Shown here: in pieces, positions 45,668 through 55,424 of the stretch
Layout of the letters: each line of letters opens with the position of its first letter
How positions within the stretch are numbered: position 1 is the first letter of the stretch
From: an uncultured Gammaproteobacteria bacterium
GTDB lineage: Bacteria; Pseudomonadota; Gammaproteobacteria; Eutrophobiales; Eutrophobiaceae
Length of the DNA stretch: 64,000 nt
NCBI GenBank assembly: GCA_943788005.1
Contig: CALSOP010000002.1
Location: forward strand, 650,573-714,572
Reading direction: 5' to 3'
Position numbers and translations under genes: made by a program
Notes under the pieces: generated by a model
Database searches by the model: none
Told to the model about the DNA's origin: nothing
What the model saw: only the letters and a program-made list of their open reading frames with translations

Positions 45668-45934
45668 ATGGCAACCGGCTGGGCTCCTGAAGGAGCCGTT
45701 CAAGAACAAATCGATGCAAGCATCAAAGACGCCATCAAACAAGCGCGTAGCGAAATGCCTGTGGGCGAGAGCTTAACGCATTGTGAAGAATGTGATGCTG
45801 AAATACCGCAAGCGCGTCGAGACGCCATTCCGGGTGTTCGTTTCTGTGTTAATTGCCAATCTGAGCTAGATAAGAAGAAGGTCGCTTTCACAGGTATCAA
45901 CCGCCGGGGCAGCAAAGATAGTCAGTTACGATAG
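45668..45934 (+). CDS. DksA/TraR-family C4 zinc-finger protein (YbiI-like)
   Basis: An 88-aa protein with a C4 zinc finger: THCEECDAEIPQARR and RFCVNCQSELD give C-x2-C and C-x2-C. It lacks the long coiled coil of true DksA, matching the short YbiI/TraR type. Such proteins may bind RNA polymerase secondary channel. ATG preceded by an AGGAAAA ribosome site. Confidence 0.9.
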   Translation: MATGWAPEGAVQEQIDASIKDAIKQARSEMPVGESLTHCEECDAEIPQARRDAIPGVRFCVNCQSELDKKKVAFTGINRRGSKDSQLR

Positions 45935-46130
45935 GCATCGTCTTCAATTGAGAGTTTTGTAATGGACAAAATCTGTACATTGTAATTAGACCTATTCTAA
46001 ATACATTCGATTTCTGCCATAATCCCGCGTTGTCCATGACGTGAAGTTGCATTGATAAATCGGTTCATCAAAAAATTTCACAAGATTTAACAATTAATAC
46101 CATAAAATCAATCATTAAGGAGTATTAGCA

Positions 46131-46736
46131 ATGTCTGTATTAGTAGGTCGCGAAGCACCAGATTTCACTGCACCAGCTGTATTAGCTGATGGCACTATCG
46201 TTGATGCATTTAACTTGAAAGAACAAATCAAAGGTAAAAATGCTGTTATCTTCTTTTATCCTTTGGATTTTACTTTTGTTTGCCCATCTGAGTTAATCGC
46301 TTTTAGTAAGCGTATCCCTGAATTCGAAAAACGTAATACTCAGGTTATTGGTGTTTCTATTGACTCACATTTCACCCACAACGCATGGCGTAATACCCCC
46401 GTTAATAACGGCGGTATTGGTGAAGTTGCTTATCCTCTGGTTGCTGATTTGACGCACGGAATTTGTAAAGATTATGACGTTGAAACTCCAGACGGTGCTG
46501 TTGCTTATCGCGGATCGTTCCTTATTGACACCAATGGTGTAGTAAGACATCAGGTTGTTAATGATCTACCTTTAGGTCGTGACGTTGATGAAATGATTCG
46601 TATGGTTGACGCATTGTTATTCCATGAAGAGCATGGTGAAGTTTGTCCTGCTGGTTGGAATAAAGGTGATAAAGGGATGCAAGCAAGTCCTGAAGGTGTT
46701 GCTGCTTACCTTTCTGAAAACGAAGGCAGTCTATAA
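46131..46736 (+). CDS. 2-Cys peroxiredoxin (AhpC/Prx family)
   Basis: A 201-aa typical 2-Cys peroxiredoxin that reduces hydrogen and alkyl peroxides. Peroxidatic Cys is in PLDFTFVCPSE (near residue 50), the resolving Cys in GEVCPAGW (near residue 170). It has a strong ribosome site (AAGGAG). No reductase (AhpF) or OxyR gene is next to it. A clean terminator follows. Confidence 0.96.
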   Translation: MSVLVGREAPDFTAPAVLADGTIVDAFNLKEQIKGKNAVIFFYPLDFTFVCPSELIAFSKRIPEFEKRNTQVIGVSIDSHFTHNAWRNTPVNNGGIGEVAYPLVADLTHGICKDYDVETPDGAVAYRGSFLIDTNGVVRHQVVNDLPLGRDVDEMIRMVDALLFHEEHGEVCPAGWNKGDKGMQASPEGVAAYLSENEGSL

Positions 46737-46760
46737 CTCGTTTAAAATTGTAATTATAAA

Positions 46761-46785
46761 AGCCCGGTTTATCCGGGCTTTTTTT
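46761..46785 (+). terminator. Rho-independent terminator after peroxiredoxin
   Basis: AGCCCGG-TTTAT-CCGGGCT followed by TTTTTT; classic structure 25 bp after the stop. Confidence 0.93.
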
Positions 46786-46940
46786 ATCTCCATGGAAGGA
46801 GTGTCATCGAAAAAATGCTCGTGCATTTTCGATATTTCCGCCATCCCTGGCGATTATGTCGCGAGAAGACACGACTACATCGATGTAGGAGGTAGAGTAA
46901 TGTCAGGAACAGTTACCGAGGACGTCCGGAGCGACGATCA
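46783..46940. repeat. Palindrome-rich repeat unit
   Basis: Begins TTATCTCCATGGA (also seen at 16068-16080) and contains the perfect palindrome CTACATCGATGTAG (46875-46888), whose next 24 bases align at the same length with those at 15102-15125, ending in a shared GGAACAG. It has no own gene. Confidence 0.5.
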
Positions 46941-46945
46941 TTATA

Positions 46946-48091
46946 TTAAGCCGAAAACGTAATCTCATACGTTATACCGTCTTTATGCTTACCTGTTTTC
47001 CCTCTCTGTGAAGAGAAGTACAAACGTTTACCATCTGGTGAAAAGGCAGGACCAGTAATTTCGGATTGTTCTTGTCCGTGGACATCAACTAGCACATGCG
47101 GTTCGTAGTTATGATCCAAGGCAATGATCTGCATATTGCCGCCGTCTTCTGCGATCAAGAGCTCTCCTGACTGAGAGACTTCGATATTATCAACGCCGTA
47201 CAGTAAAGGTAATTGATAATCAGCTGCATCGTAGACCTTGGAGATCAAGTAAGTTTGTGTATGGTATGACCAGACGACGTTATCGATCTTTGTTGTAAAA
47301 AATATCTGCCTATTATGATAGACAACCCCTTCACCACCTTTGAAACGTGCAGCTTCCATAACTTGATAACGTATTGGTTTTGTTTGTGCTAAAGGATCGT
47401 CAATTGTTTTCCAGGACAATACATTTTTATTTGGGATGGCAACTTCAAGAATCCCTTCGGACAAATCATTTTTACTGCTTGGCTTGAAGCGATAGAAGCA
47501 GCCATCACTGCGGTCTTCAGTCATATAAACATATCCACTATAAGGCTCTACCGCCGCTGCTTCATGATTAAAACTCCCCATTGCTGGTCGTACTATCGCT
47601 GCTTGTTTTCCCGCAGGGTCACATTCATAGACCTGTCCATGATCACCTGATTCTTCACAAGATAGCCATGTATCCCATGGCGTTCTACCGCCTGCACAAT
47701 TACGCGATGTGTTATTTAATATAGAGTAGGCATCTACAATGTTGCCTTGTTTATTAAACCTTATTGCACCAACACCGCCTTTCTTTTTTTTCATTTCGCT
47801 GTTAGAGACATAGATCCAACCGTTATCTTCTGTTGCGAAACAGGCACCACCATCGGGGGCACTATGCCAATGAAATTTTTCATCATTTAAAACCGGGAGA
47901 CTTGATTGTGCAACCTGACGAATAACACTACCGTTCGGTATTTCGATATTGAGGTTTTTATCAAGCCAAGTTTCTTTGCTTAGACTAATAGAGTCATGAC
48001 TGTCTGCTTTAACCAAGGAGGGAATTGTCATGCTGCTTAATCCAAGCATGGCAAACTGTAAAAACTGCCGTCGTGATTTAAACCTGTTCAT
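46946..48091 (-). CDS. PhoX-like (DUF839) Tat-exported protein
   Basis: A 381-aa secreted protein with a twin-arginine-like signal (SRRQFLQFAMLGLSSM). The beta-propeller PhoX/DUF839 family motifs are visible: NRNCAGGRTPWDTWLSCEESG-type text (NCAGGRTPWDTWLSCEESG), GSFNHEAAAVEPYSGYVYMTEDRSDGCFYRF and FKGGEGVVYHNRQIFF. PhoX enzymes are Ca/Fe phosphatases, but many DUF839 proteins are untested. It lies 51 bp downstream of maeA on the same strand. Confidence 0.88.
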   Translation of the reverse strand: MNRFKSRRQFLQFAMLGLSSMTIPSLVKADSHDSISLSKETWLDKNLNIEIPNGSVIRQVAQSSLPVLNDEKFHWHSAPDGGACFATEDNGWIYVSNSEMKKKKGGVGAIRFNKQGNIVDAYSILNNTSRNCAGGRTPWDTWLSCEESGDHGQVYECDPAGKQAAIVRPAMGSFNHEAAAVEPYSGYVYMTEDRSDGCFYRFKPSSKNDLSEGILEVAIPNKNVLSWKTIDDPLAQTKPIRYQVMEAARFKGGEGVVYHNRQIFFTTKIDNVVWSYHTQTYLISKVYDAADYQLPLLYGVDNIEVSQSGELLIAEDGGNMQIIALDHNYEPHVLVDVHGQEQSEITGPAFSPDGKRLYFSSQRGKTGKHKDGITYEITFSA

Positions 48092-48142
48092 ATAGTTAGT
48101 CTATATAAACTATTCGAAATTAATATAACAGATCACTTGCTG

Positions 48143-49768
48143 CTAATAATCTGGGTCATACATATAGTTCCTAATCCTCTCTTCCAAATCATCAGGTCTT
48201 TCTGTCAGTGTAACCTTTGTTTCATAAGCATCTTCGGCAACTGCCAAAGCTATATTGTATGAGACTTCGCGTATGCTATTCAGTGGTGGATAGATCATGC
48301 CTTTATCAAGATCATCCTGACTAACCTGGTCTGCCAGCGTTCGTGCCGCAACCAAAAACATATCCTCTGTAATAACCGCTGCTTTGCTGATTATCGTGCC
48401 TAGACCAATCCCTGGAAAAATATAGACATTATTGCCCTGTCCCGGGGTATACTTTTTACCTTCATAGTCGAGAGCAGGGAACGGACTACCACTGGCAAAT
48501 ATGACTTTGCCACAACTCCATTCATATGCTTCTAGCGCGGTACATTCAGCACGCGAAGTCGGATTCGATAGCGCAAAGATAGTTGGTCGTTCGTTGACAC
48601 TCGACATTGCTTCTATGACACCGCGCGTAAATGTATTCGGCGCGCCTGTAGCACCTATCAATACATTTGGCTTGATGTCATTTATCGCATCGATAAACCC
48701 GATCTGTTCATGCTCATGCATATAAGGTTCGTTATGCGACATTAATCCTTTGCGCTCTTTTACGACAAGGCCTTCTACATCAACAAACCATAATCTTTTT
48801 CGGGCCTCACTTTCTGACAAGCCCTCTTGTTGCAATGCGTAACATATGAGGTCTGCTATGCCGGTAGCGGCCGAACCTGCACCCAGAAACATAATCTTCA
48901 TGTCTTTGAAGTTTAATCCTGAGATACGGGTGCTGGCATAAACACCAGCTAGAGCTACACCTGCTGTACCTTGAATATCATCATTAAAACAAAGGACCTC
49001 ATTACGGTATTTATTTAATAGTGTATAGGCATTAGGCGTTAGAAAATCTTCAAACTGAATCAAGGCTTGCGGAAACACTTCTTTTACACCCTGAATAAAT
49101 TCATCGACTAAGTCATTATATTCATCACCTTTAATTCGGCTTTGTGCTAAGCCAAGATAGAAGTCATCGTGCAAATACTCAACATTGTTGGTGCCGACAT
49201 CGAGCATAATAGGCAAACATTGGTGTGGCGGAATACCGGCACAGGCGACATACAAAGCTAGTTTGCCAATTGGAATCCCAATACCATTAGCGCCCAAGTC
49301 ACCTAAGCCAAGTATACGTTCTCCATCCGTGACCACGATGACTTTGATATCCTTAAAAGGCCAATTTTCGAGTATCTCTTTGATCTCACCTTTATCATTT
49401 GCGGTGATATACATACCCCTAGGCCTACGGTACAAATGCGCATATTCCTTACACGCCTGACCAACCGTCGGCGTATAGATTAAAGGCATAACTTCTTCGA
49501 TATGATTTATCACTAGTTTATAAAACAAGCGTTCGTTGCGTGACTGCAATGCAGTTAGGAAAATATATTTTTCTATATCATCATGCGTCCGGCGTAGATT
49601 ATTGAGTGTTCTTTTTAATTGAGTTTCAGATGAGACAACCTTTGGTGGCAGTAGTCCGCGCAAGTTATATTGCTCACGCTCCTCTTCAGTAAAGGCAGTA
49701 CCTTTATTTAATGAAGCGCTATTGAGCACCTGAAACCCTGTCAGAGGTATATTATTTTTCTTATCCAT
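48143..49768 (-). CDS. maeA: NAD-dependent malic enzyme
   Basis: A 541-aa enzyme that decarboxylates malate to pyruvate. Active-site areas YTPTVGQACKEYAHLYRRPRG (Tyr), VVVTDGERILGLGDLGANG, and the NAD domain with IMFLGAGSAATGIADLI. FALSNPTSRAECT is also typical. Length fits the SfcA/MaeA family. It is downstream of the PilZ gene by 12 bp. Confidence 0.95.
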   Translation of the reverse strand: MDKKNNIPLTGFQVLNSASLNKGTAFTEEEREQYNLRGLLPPKVVSSETQLKRTLNNLRRTHDDIEKYIFLTALQSRNERLFYKLVINHIEEVMPLIYTPTVGQACKEYAHLYRRPRGMYITANDKGEIKEILENWPFKDIKVIVVTDGERILGLGDLGANGIGIPIGKLALYVACAGIPPHQCLPIMLDVGTNNVEYLHDDFYLGLAQSRIKGDEYNDLVDEFIQGVKEVFPQALIQFEDFLTPNAYTLLNKYRNEVLCFNDDIQGTAGVALAGVYASTRISGLNFKDMKIMFLGAGSAATGIADLICYALQQEGLSESEARKRLWFVDVEGLVVKERKGLMSHNEPYMHEHEQIGFIDAINDIKPNVLIGATGAPNTFTRGVIEAMSSVNERPTIFALSNPTSRAECTALEAYEWSCGKVIFASGSPFPALDYEGKKYTPGQGNNVYIFPGIGLGTIISKAAVITEDMFLVAARTLADQVSQDDLDKGMIYPPLNSIREVSYNIALAVAEDAYETKVTLTERPDDLEERIRNYMYDPDY

Positions 49769-49780
49769 AATGTTGTTCGT

Positions 49781-50209
49781 TCATGCCGCTGGAAAATTAC
49801 CTGCATATCTCTCTATCCATTCTCTTGCAGCTTCTTCGCTGTCGATTTCTCTACCTTCATTCTCCAAAACTTCATGTCGATAATGTTCTATATGGCATAT
49901 CTGCTCGATCATGCGTAGATGAAATACTTGATCCTTGCTAACAATAAATTCTATTCCAATTTCATATAGATCATTTTTTAAACGACACCAAACAGCTTTG
50001 CCGGTTATTTCAAAATTCGGATTGACACATTCGATTCTCATTTTAACCGTCGTGCCTTCTTTAATAGGTGCAGAACTTATACAAGCGATACCACCAAAAC
50101 TGACATTATTTAATGTATTAATGCCATGCTTAACCTCACTATCCAACTCATCTAGCTGGAAAGGTACTGATGTAGGATGTCGGATAAACTCTCTCAATAG
50201 AAACCTCAA
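49781..50209 (-). CDS. PilZ domain protein
   Basis: A 142-aa protein with one PilZ domain, the c-di-GMP-binding fold. It begins MRFLLREFIRHPTSVPFQ with the R-x3-R type Arg cluster (RxxxR-like REFIRHP), and NNVSFGGIACIS matches the D/NxSxxG motif with Asn first. Motif strength is moderate, so c-di-GMP binding is likely but not certain. It sits between the malic enzyme and the PilT-like cluster, 109 bp from the latter, after a terminator. Confidence 0.8.
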   Translation of the reverse strand: MRFLLREFIRHPTSVPFQLDELDSEVKHGINTLNNVSFGGIACISSAPIKEGTTVKMRIECVNPNFEITGKAVWCRLKNDLYEIGIEFIVSKDQVFHLRMIEQICHIEHYRHEVLENEGREIDSEEAAREWIERYAGNFPAA

Positions 50210-50270
50210 AATCCTGTATTAACGAAACCTATATGCATTCTATCGGCAACTTTTTAGTTTTATTAAAGCA

Positions 50271-50294
50271 AAAAGGGGCATATAGCCCCTTTTT
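50271..50294. terminator. Terminator of the PilT/PilU cluster
   Basis: AAAAGGGGC-ATATA-GCCCCTTTTT, symmetric, working in both directions. It lies 24 bp after the third ATPase gene's stop on the minus strand. Confidence 0.88.
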
Positions 50295-50317
50295 ATATAG
50301 TTAATTTTTATATTTTA

Positions 50318-51373
50318 TTATCCAAAACTGATTTTGTTCTCTAGGTTGGTTCTGGAATCCGCATTGTTCAATGCCTCTTCAAGTTCGATACGTCCTTCCT
50401 TATATAGGGTTAATAGCGCATCATCAAACGTCTGCATACCTCTTTGACCACTCTCGGCCATTGCGACCTTAAGCTCATCAATATCGCCTTTGAGTATCAA
50501 TTCCTGAATATGCGGCGTGTTAATCAAGATCTCAATTGCTGCACAGCGCTTACCATCAATTCCTAACACCAATCGTTGCGAAACAACTGCTCGAATATTC
50601 ATCGATAGGTCCATGAACAATTGCTTATGCGCCTCCTGAGGAAACATATTAATAACACGTTCCATGGCCTGATTTGCATTATTAGCATGTAATGTTGAGA
50701 TAGCTAAGTGTCCGGTATTAGCAAGCTCTAAAGCCGCTTCCATCGTCACATGGTCTCGAATTTCACCTATCAGAATGACATCAGGAGCTTCACGCAAGGA
50801 TGCCTTTAATGCATTTGCATATGAATGAGTATCGACACCGACTTCGCGTTGATTAACGATTGCCTTGATATTCGGATGACTAAATTCAACCGGATCTTCA
50901 ATCGTTAATATATGGTCAGCCATATTCTCATTTCGATGGTTAATCATCGCTGCCAAGGTCGTTGACTTACCTGAACCGGTTGCTCCAACCATTAGAATGA
51001 GTCCACGCTTGTTCATGATCAACTCATTTAATACATCAGGCACTCCAAGTTGAGAGATTGTAGGGATTTCATTTGGGATGCGGCGCAAGACCATGCCAAC
51101 CTCACCACGCTGACGAAAAACATTCACGCGAAAACGCGCTTGGTCGGCTAAGGGAATAGCAAAATCACATTCGAGTCTATCTTCAAAATCGGCGATTTGT
51201 TTTTCATTCATAATGCCATAAGCGGCAGCCTTCGTTAGCTCACCTGTTAATATTGTTTTACCAACTGAAGTCGCCTTACCTTCCATCTTCACTTTAACTG
51301 GAGAATCGGTTGTAAGAAAAAGATCCGTGGCATCTTTTTCAACCATCAGTTTCAAATAAGGTGTTATATCCAT
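50318..51373 (-). CDS. Third PilT/PilU-family ATPase
   Basis: A 351-aa type IV pilus retraction-type ATPase. Walker A is MVGATGSGKST, Walker B VILIGEIRD, His box ANTGHLAISTLHANNANQ. It is distinct from the pilT and pilU next to it and closer to PilU in its N-terminus (VEKDATDLFLTTD). Three such genes in a row is one more than the usual PilT-PilU pair. It may fine-tune retraction or act on another pilus; sequence alone does not decide. Confidence 0.9.
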   Translation of the reverse strand: MDITPYLKLMVEKDATDLFLTTDSPVKVKMEGKATSVGKTILTGELTKAAAYGIMNEKQIADFEDRLECDFAIPLADQARFRVNVFRQRGEVGMVLRRIPNEIPTISQLGVPDVLNELIMNKRGLILMVGATGSGKSTTLAAMINHRNENMADHILTIEDPVEFSHPNIKAIVNQREVGVDTHSYANALKASLREAPDVILIGEIRDHVTMEAALELANTGHLAISTLHANNANQAMERVINMFPQEAHKQLFMDLSMNIRAVVSQRLVLGIDGKRCAAIEILINTPHIQELILKGDIDELKVAMAESGQRGMQTFDDALLTLYKEGRIELEEALNNADSRTNLENKISFG

Positions 51374-51435
51374 GGGGTATTAACGCTGCCTTTATTTATT
51401 ATTTGTTCAACAAAGTATCAATATAATCCAACGGG

Positions 51436-52602
51436 CTAACGCATCATGCCCGATTCTTCCTCAGACTCTTCGAGACTGAGATGTTCTAATCCGTCTAATG
51501 CATCGCCACCCTTAGCAGCTTTTCCTTCTAATTTAATTCGTAGACGTAACTCATTCATCGAATCAGCCGAGCGCAAAGCATCTTCAAGCGTGATCTTATC
51601 TGCTTCAAATAAATCAAACAGTGCCTGATCAAAGGTTTTCATGCCCAGTTCATTTGATTTGGCCATGATTGCCTTAATCTCATGTACTTCACCTTTAAGG
51701 ATTAAATCTGAGATCAAAGGAGAATTGAGCAAGATTTCAATCGCGGCGGCGCGCCCTTTACCATCGACTGTTTTTAATAAACGTTGTGAGATAACCGCTT
51801 TCAAATTGAGAGATAAATCCATCAACAATTGCATTTTACGTTCTTCTGAGAAAAAGTTAATAATACGATCCAATGCCTGATTAGAACTATTCGCATGTAA
51901 AGTAGCCATAGCCAAGTGTCCTGTTTCCGCATAGGCGATGCCAAATTCCATGGTGTCTTTGTCTCGTATTTCGCCAAGTAAAATTACATCCGGTGCCTGA
52001 CGTAGGGTATTCTTCAGCGCTATTTCCCAATCGTCACAATCCACACCCACTTCACGCTGCATAATGATGCAGTTTTTATGTGGATGAACGTACTCGATAG
52101 GATCCTCAATCGTAATAATATGCCCATAGGTATTCGCATTACGATAATCAAGCATAGCTGCTAGTGACGTCGATTTACCAGAGCCATTACCACCGACCAT
52201 AATTACCAGTCCATTCTTGGTCATTACCACATCTTTCAATACTTCTGGCAGACCTAGTTTATCCAGATTCGGCACGTCGGTTTCGATAACGCGACAAACA
52301 AGGCCACAAAAATTTTGCTGAATAAAGGCATTGGCTCGGAAACGACCGATACCCACAGGCGCGATTGCGAAATTACATTCCTTGGTGGCCTCATATTCCT
52401 TTAACTGCTTGTCATTCATGACCGCGTATACCAATGCTTTGGTGTTATCCGGCGTGAGCTCGGTCTTGGACACTGGGGTCATCTTGCCATGTATTTTCAT
52501 CGCAGGTGGGAAACCAACCGTGATGAACAGATCCGAACCGCCCTTATCAACCAAAAGCTTGAGAAGATCGCGCATAAATTTTATCGCCTGTTCTCTTTCC
52601 AT
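51436..52602 (-). CDS. pilU: Type IV pilus ATPase PilU
   Basis: A 388-aa PilU. N-terminus LLVDKGGSDLFITVGFPPAM is PilU-like; Walker A reads VGGNGSGKST, slightly off the usual G-A/P-T-G; Walker B is VILLGEIRD and the His box AETGHLAMATLHANSSNQ. The C-terminal tail is acidic (SLEESEEESG) and about 20 residues longer than the Pseudomonas protein. PilU works with PilT to disassemble pili under load. It lies 38 bp downstream of pilT. Confidence 0.92.
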   Translation of the reverse strand: MEREQAIKFMRDLLKLLVDKGGSDLFITVGFPPAMKIHGKMTPVSKTELTPDNTKALVYAVMNDKQLKEYEATKECNFAIAPVGIGRFRANAFIQQNFCGLVCRVIETDVPNLDKLGLPEVLKDVVMTKNGLVIMVGGNGSGKSTSLAAMLDYRNANTYGHIITIEDPIEYVHPHKNCIIMQREVGVDCDDWEIALKNTLRQAPDVILLGEIRDKDTMEFGIAYAETGHLAMATLHANSSNQALDRIINFFSEERKMQLLMDLSLNLKAVISQRLLKTVDGKGRAAAIEILLNSPLISDLILKGEVHEIKAIMAKSNELGMKTFDQALFDLFEADKITLEDALRSADSMNELRLRIKLEGKAAKGGDALDGLEHLSLEESEEESGMMR

Positions 52603-52640
52603 TCGACCTCTCCTGAATCAGGAATTACTTAATAACTGTT

Positions 52641-53675
52641 TTAGAAATTATCTTTATTTGCGCATTTCGACAGAGCTTCCTGACGAGTCACCACATTCTT
52701 CTGCACGAGTTGCTGTAGATCCTGATCTAATGTCTTCATGCCAAACTGTTGCCCTGTTTGAATCGCTGAATACATCTGTGCGATCTTGTTTTCACGAATC
52801 AAGTTACGAATAGCAGGCGTGCCCATCATGATCTCGTGTGCCGCAACTCGACCACCACCTTGTTTTTTCAATAACGTTTGTGAAATTACAGATTTTAGTG
52901 ACTCTGATAACATCGCACGAATCATATCTTTTTCCGCTGCTGGGAAAACATCGACAACACGGTCAATGGTCTTTGCGGCAGAACTGGTGTGTAAAGTACC
53001 AAATACCAAATGACCTGTTTCAGCAGCAGACAAAGCCAATCTAATAGTTTCCAAGTCTCGCATTTCGCCAACCAGTATCACATCGGGATCTTCACGCAGT
53101 GCTGAACGCAATGCTTCGTTAAACCCGAGTGTGTCTCGATGCACTTCACGCTGGTTGATCAGGCATTTTTTACTGACGTGCACAAATTCGATGGGGTCTT
53201 CAACGGTAAGAATATGCCCGTATTCGGATTCATTCTTGTGGTTCACCATTGCCGCCAGCGTTGTTGATTTACCCGAACCAGTTGGTCCTGTCACCAGCAC
53301 CACACCACGAGGCGTATCTGAGATATCTTTAAAGATAGGAGGGGCACCGAGTTGTTCGAGCGAAAGGATTTCAGAGGGAATAGTTCGAAATACAGCACCT
53401 GAACCACGATTTTGATTAAAAGCATTAACACGAAAACGTGCCAGCCCAGGAATTTCAAAAGAAAAGTCACATTCCAGAAGCTCTTCATAGTCTTTACGCT
53501 GTTTATCATTCATGATGTCATAAACCATGGCATGGACATCTTTGTGATCCATGGTCGGGACATTGATGCGACGCATATCCCCATCAACACGTATCATCGG
53601 GGGTTCTCCTGCCGATAGATGCAGATCCGAACTACCATTTTTTACACCGAAGGCTAAGAGCTCACCGATACCCAT
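52641..53675 (-). CDS. pilT: Type IV pilus retraction ATPase PilT
   Basis: A 344-aa hexameric ATPase that drives pilus retraction and twitching. Walker A is VTGPTGSGKSTT, Walker B VILVGEMRD, His box AAETGHLVFGTLHTSSA, and GASDLHL-type start GSSDLHLSAGEPP. First gene of the three-ATPase minus-strand operon, divergent from yggS, as in most gammaproteobacteria. Confidence 0.97.
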   Translation of the reverse strand: MGIGELLAFGVKNGSSDLHLSAGEPPMIRVDGDMRRINVPTMDHKDVHAMVYDIMNDKQRKDYEELLECDFSFEIPGLARFRVNAFNQNRGSGAVFRTIPSEILSLEQLGAPPIFKDISDTPRGVVLVTGPTGSGKSTTLAAMVNHKNESEYGHILTVEDPIEFVHVSKKCLINQREVHRDTLGFNEALRSALREDPDVILVGEMRDLETIRLALSAAETGHLVFGTLHTSSAAKTIDRVVDVFPAAEKDMIRAMLSESLKSVISQTLLKKQGGGRVAAHEIMMGTPAIRNLIRENKIAQMYSAIQTGQQFGMKTLDQDLQQLVQKNVVTRQEALSKCANKDNF

Positions 53676-53855
53676 TAATTCCTCCCACTAGGTAATGACA
53701 TAATTGACCAAGCATGTTGCAATATTATTCTTAGATTTTTACATGCAAACTGGGTGAAAACATAAAACTGAGACTATTATTATTGTTCCACCATACATAC
53801 ATTATCAATCTTACTGATATTTTAAATTATAGACTACCGTAATAGCCTCTTTTTT

Positions 53856-54554
53856 ATGAAAATTATCGAAAATCTTAACCATATACGTAATCAGATAAGC
53901 GTAGCAGAAAAACGATTTAAACGTCGTGAATCATCAGTTTGCTTGCTAGCAGTGAGTAAAACACGAAGTGCTGATGAGATTATGGCCGCTGTTAATGGTG
54001 GTCAGCACCATTTCGGTGAAAATTACTGTCAGGAAGCTGTAGAAAAGATTAACGCGATTGACCATCCAGACCTGATTTGGCATTTTATCGGCCCGATCCA
54101 ATCAAATAAAACCAGCCAAATTGCTTGCCATTTTGATTGGGTGCATACCATTGACAGACTCAAGATCGCTCGTCGTCTGAATGAAATGCGGCCGAAGGAT
54201 TTGGCGCCATTAAATATATGCGTACAAATCAATATCAGTGGCGAAGATAGCAAGGCAGGCATCACATTAGACAATACCGACGATTTTATAGCGGAACTTG
54301 AGCAATTTAAGCGATTAAAAGTACGCGGATTGATGTCACTACCTGCCCCAGCAAGCAACTTCGATGAACAAAGAATCCCTTTTTCGATTTTGAAACGAAA
54401 ATTAGAGGAGTTGAGCCTATCCAGACCTGAGCTAGATACGCTTTCTATTGGAACAACTCAAGATATGACGGCGGCAATTGCAGAGGGCGCTACGATTGTC
54501 CGAATTGGTACTGCGCTGTTTGGCTCACGCAATGCAACAAAACAAACAAATTGA
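53856..54554 (+). CDS. yggS: YggS-family PLP homeostasis protein
   Basis: A 232-aa alanine-racemase-fold protein without racemase activity. VCLLAVSKTR has the PLP-binding Lys, FGENYCQEA and LIWHFIGPIQSNK are signature segments, and LSIGTTQDM-TAAIAEGATIVRIGTALFG ends it (family usually SMGMSxD). It maintains vitamin B6 balance. Classic neighbour of pilT and proC. Confidence 0.95.
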   Translation: MKIIENLNHIRNQISVAEKRFKRRESSVCLLAVSKTRSADEIMAAVNGGQHHFGENYCQEAVEKINAIDHPDLIWHFIGPIQSNKTSQIACHFDWVHTIDRLKIARRLNEMRPKDLAPLNICVQINISGEDSKAGITLDNTDDFIAELEQFKRLKVRGLMSLPAPASNFDEQRIPFSILKRKLEELSLSRPELDTLSIGTTQDMTAAIAEGATIVRIGTALFGSRNATKQTN

Positions 54555-54599
54555 TAAACTGGCATAATTAATATCAAAACATAAAACTGATTTAGTTAA

Positions 54600-55424
54600 A
54601 TGGAAAATTGCAATATAACATTCATCGGTTGCGGCAACATGTCTCGCAGCCTGATCGGCGGGCTAATCAATAATGGCGTTAAAACAGAACGCCTATTGGC
54701 GACGGATCCTGATGCGGAACAACGTCAAAACATTACTCAGCAATTTGGTATTACCACTTTGGAGAATAACGAAGAGGCCGTAGCCAATGCAGATGTCATT
54801 GTCCTCGCAGTGAAACCACAAGTGATGCAGCAGGTGGTCAGTAGCCTGGCCAATGCCGTGAAGGGAAGCTCGAAGATGCTAATCTCTATCGCTGCAGGGG
54901 TAAGACTCAACTCCCTCACAGAATGGCTCGGAGAACCAACAGCGGTTATCCGGGTTATGCCCAATACACCCTCCTTGATCCAGGCTGGTGCCGCCGCGTT
55001 ATTTGCCAATGAGCACGCGTCTGATACACAGAAAAACACTGCTGAAGCCATGATGCGATCTGTTGGCACAGCCATCTGGCTAGAGACGGAAGACCTGATG
55101 GATACAGTGACGGCATTATCCGGCAGCGGCCCAGCGTATTTCTTCTATTTTATGGAAGCAATGGAAAAAGCTGCCATAGAGATGGGGCTAAGCAATGAGG
55201 ATGCAAGGTTATTAACCATAGAGACAGCGCTAGGCGCAGCCAAGATGGCATTATTATCTGCCTCTGACCTTACAGAATTACGAAAGCAAGTTACCTCTCC
55301 CGGTGGCACAACAGAGCAGGCCTTGAATACATTCCAACAGGGCAAGTTAGAAGAATTGGTGCACGAAGCGATGAGCGCAGCTAAGAAACGCTCAATCGAA
55401 CTTTCAAAGTTATTAGGTGAATGA
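54600..55424 (+). CDS. proC: Pyrroline-5-carboxylate reductase
   Basis: A 274-aa enzyme performing the last step of proline synthesis. NAD(P) motif ITFIGCGNMSRSLIGGL at the start; VLAVKPQVM; RVMPNTPSLIQAGAAALF; ALSGSGPAYFFYFMEAM; and the C-terminal VTSPGGTTEQAL. It overlaps yggT by 4 bp. Confidence 0.96.
   Translation: MENCNITFIGCGNMSRSLIGGLINNGVKTERLLATDPDAEQRQNITQQFGITTLENNEEAVANADVIVLAVKPQVMQQVVSSLANAVKGSSKMLISIAAGVRLNSLTEWLGEPTAVIRVMPNTPSLIQAGAAALFANEHASDTQKNTAEAMMRSVGTAIWLETEDLMDTVTALSGSGPAYFFYFMEAMEKAAIEMGLSNEDARLLTIETALGAAKMALLSASDLTELRKQVTSPGGTTEQALNTFQQGKLEELVHEAMSAAKKRSIELSKLLGE

Noticed and set aside
45498..45776. 92-codon ORF before the DksA-like gene
   Set aside because: It is made of the interspersed repeat plus out-of-frame DksA-like sequence; low-complexity Lys-rich text.
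46606..46962. 118-codon plus-strand ORF overlapping the end of the peroxiredoxin gene
   Set aside because: It reads through the peroxiredoxin gene in another frame, its terminator and the palindromic repeat; no family resemblance.
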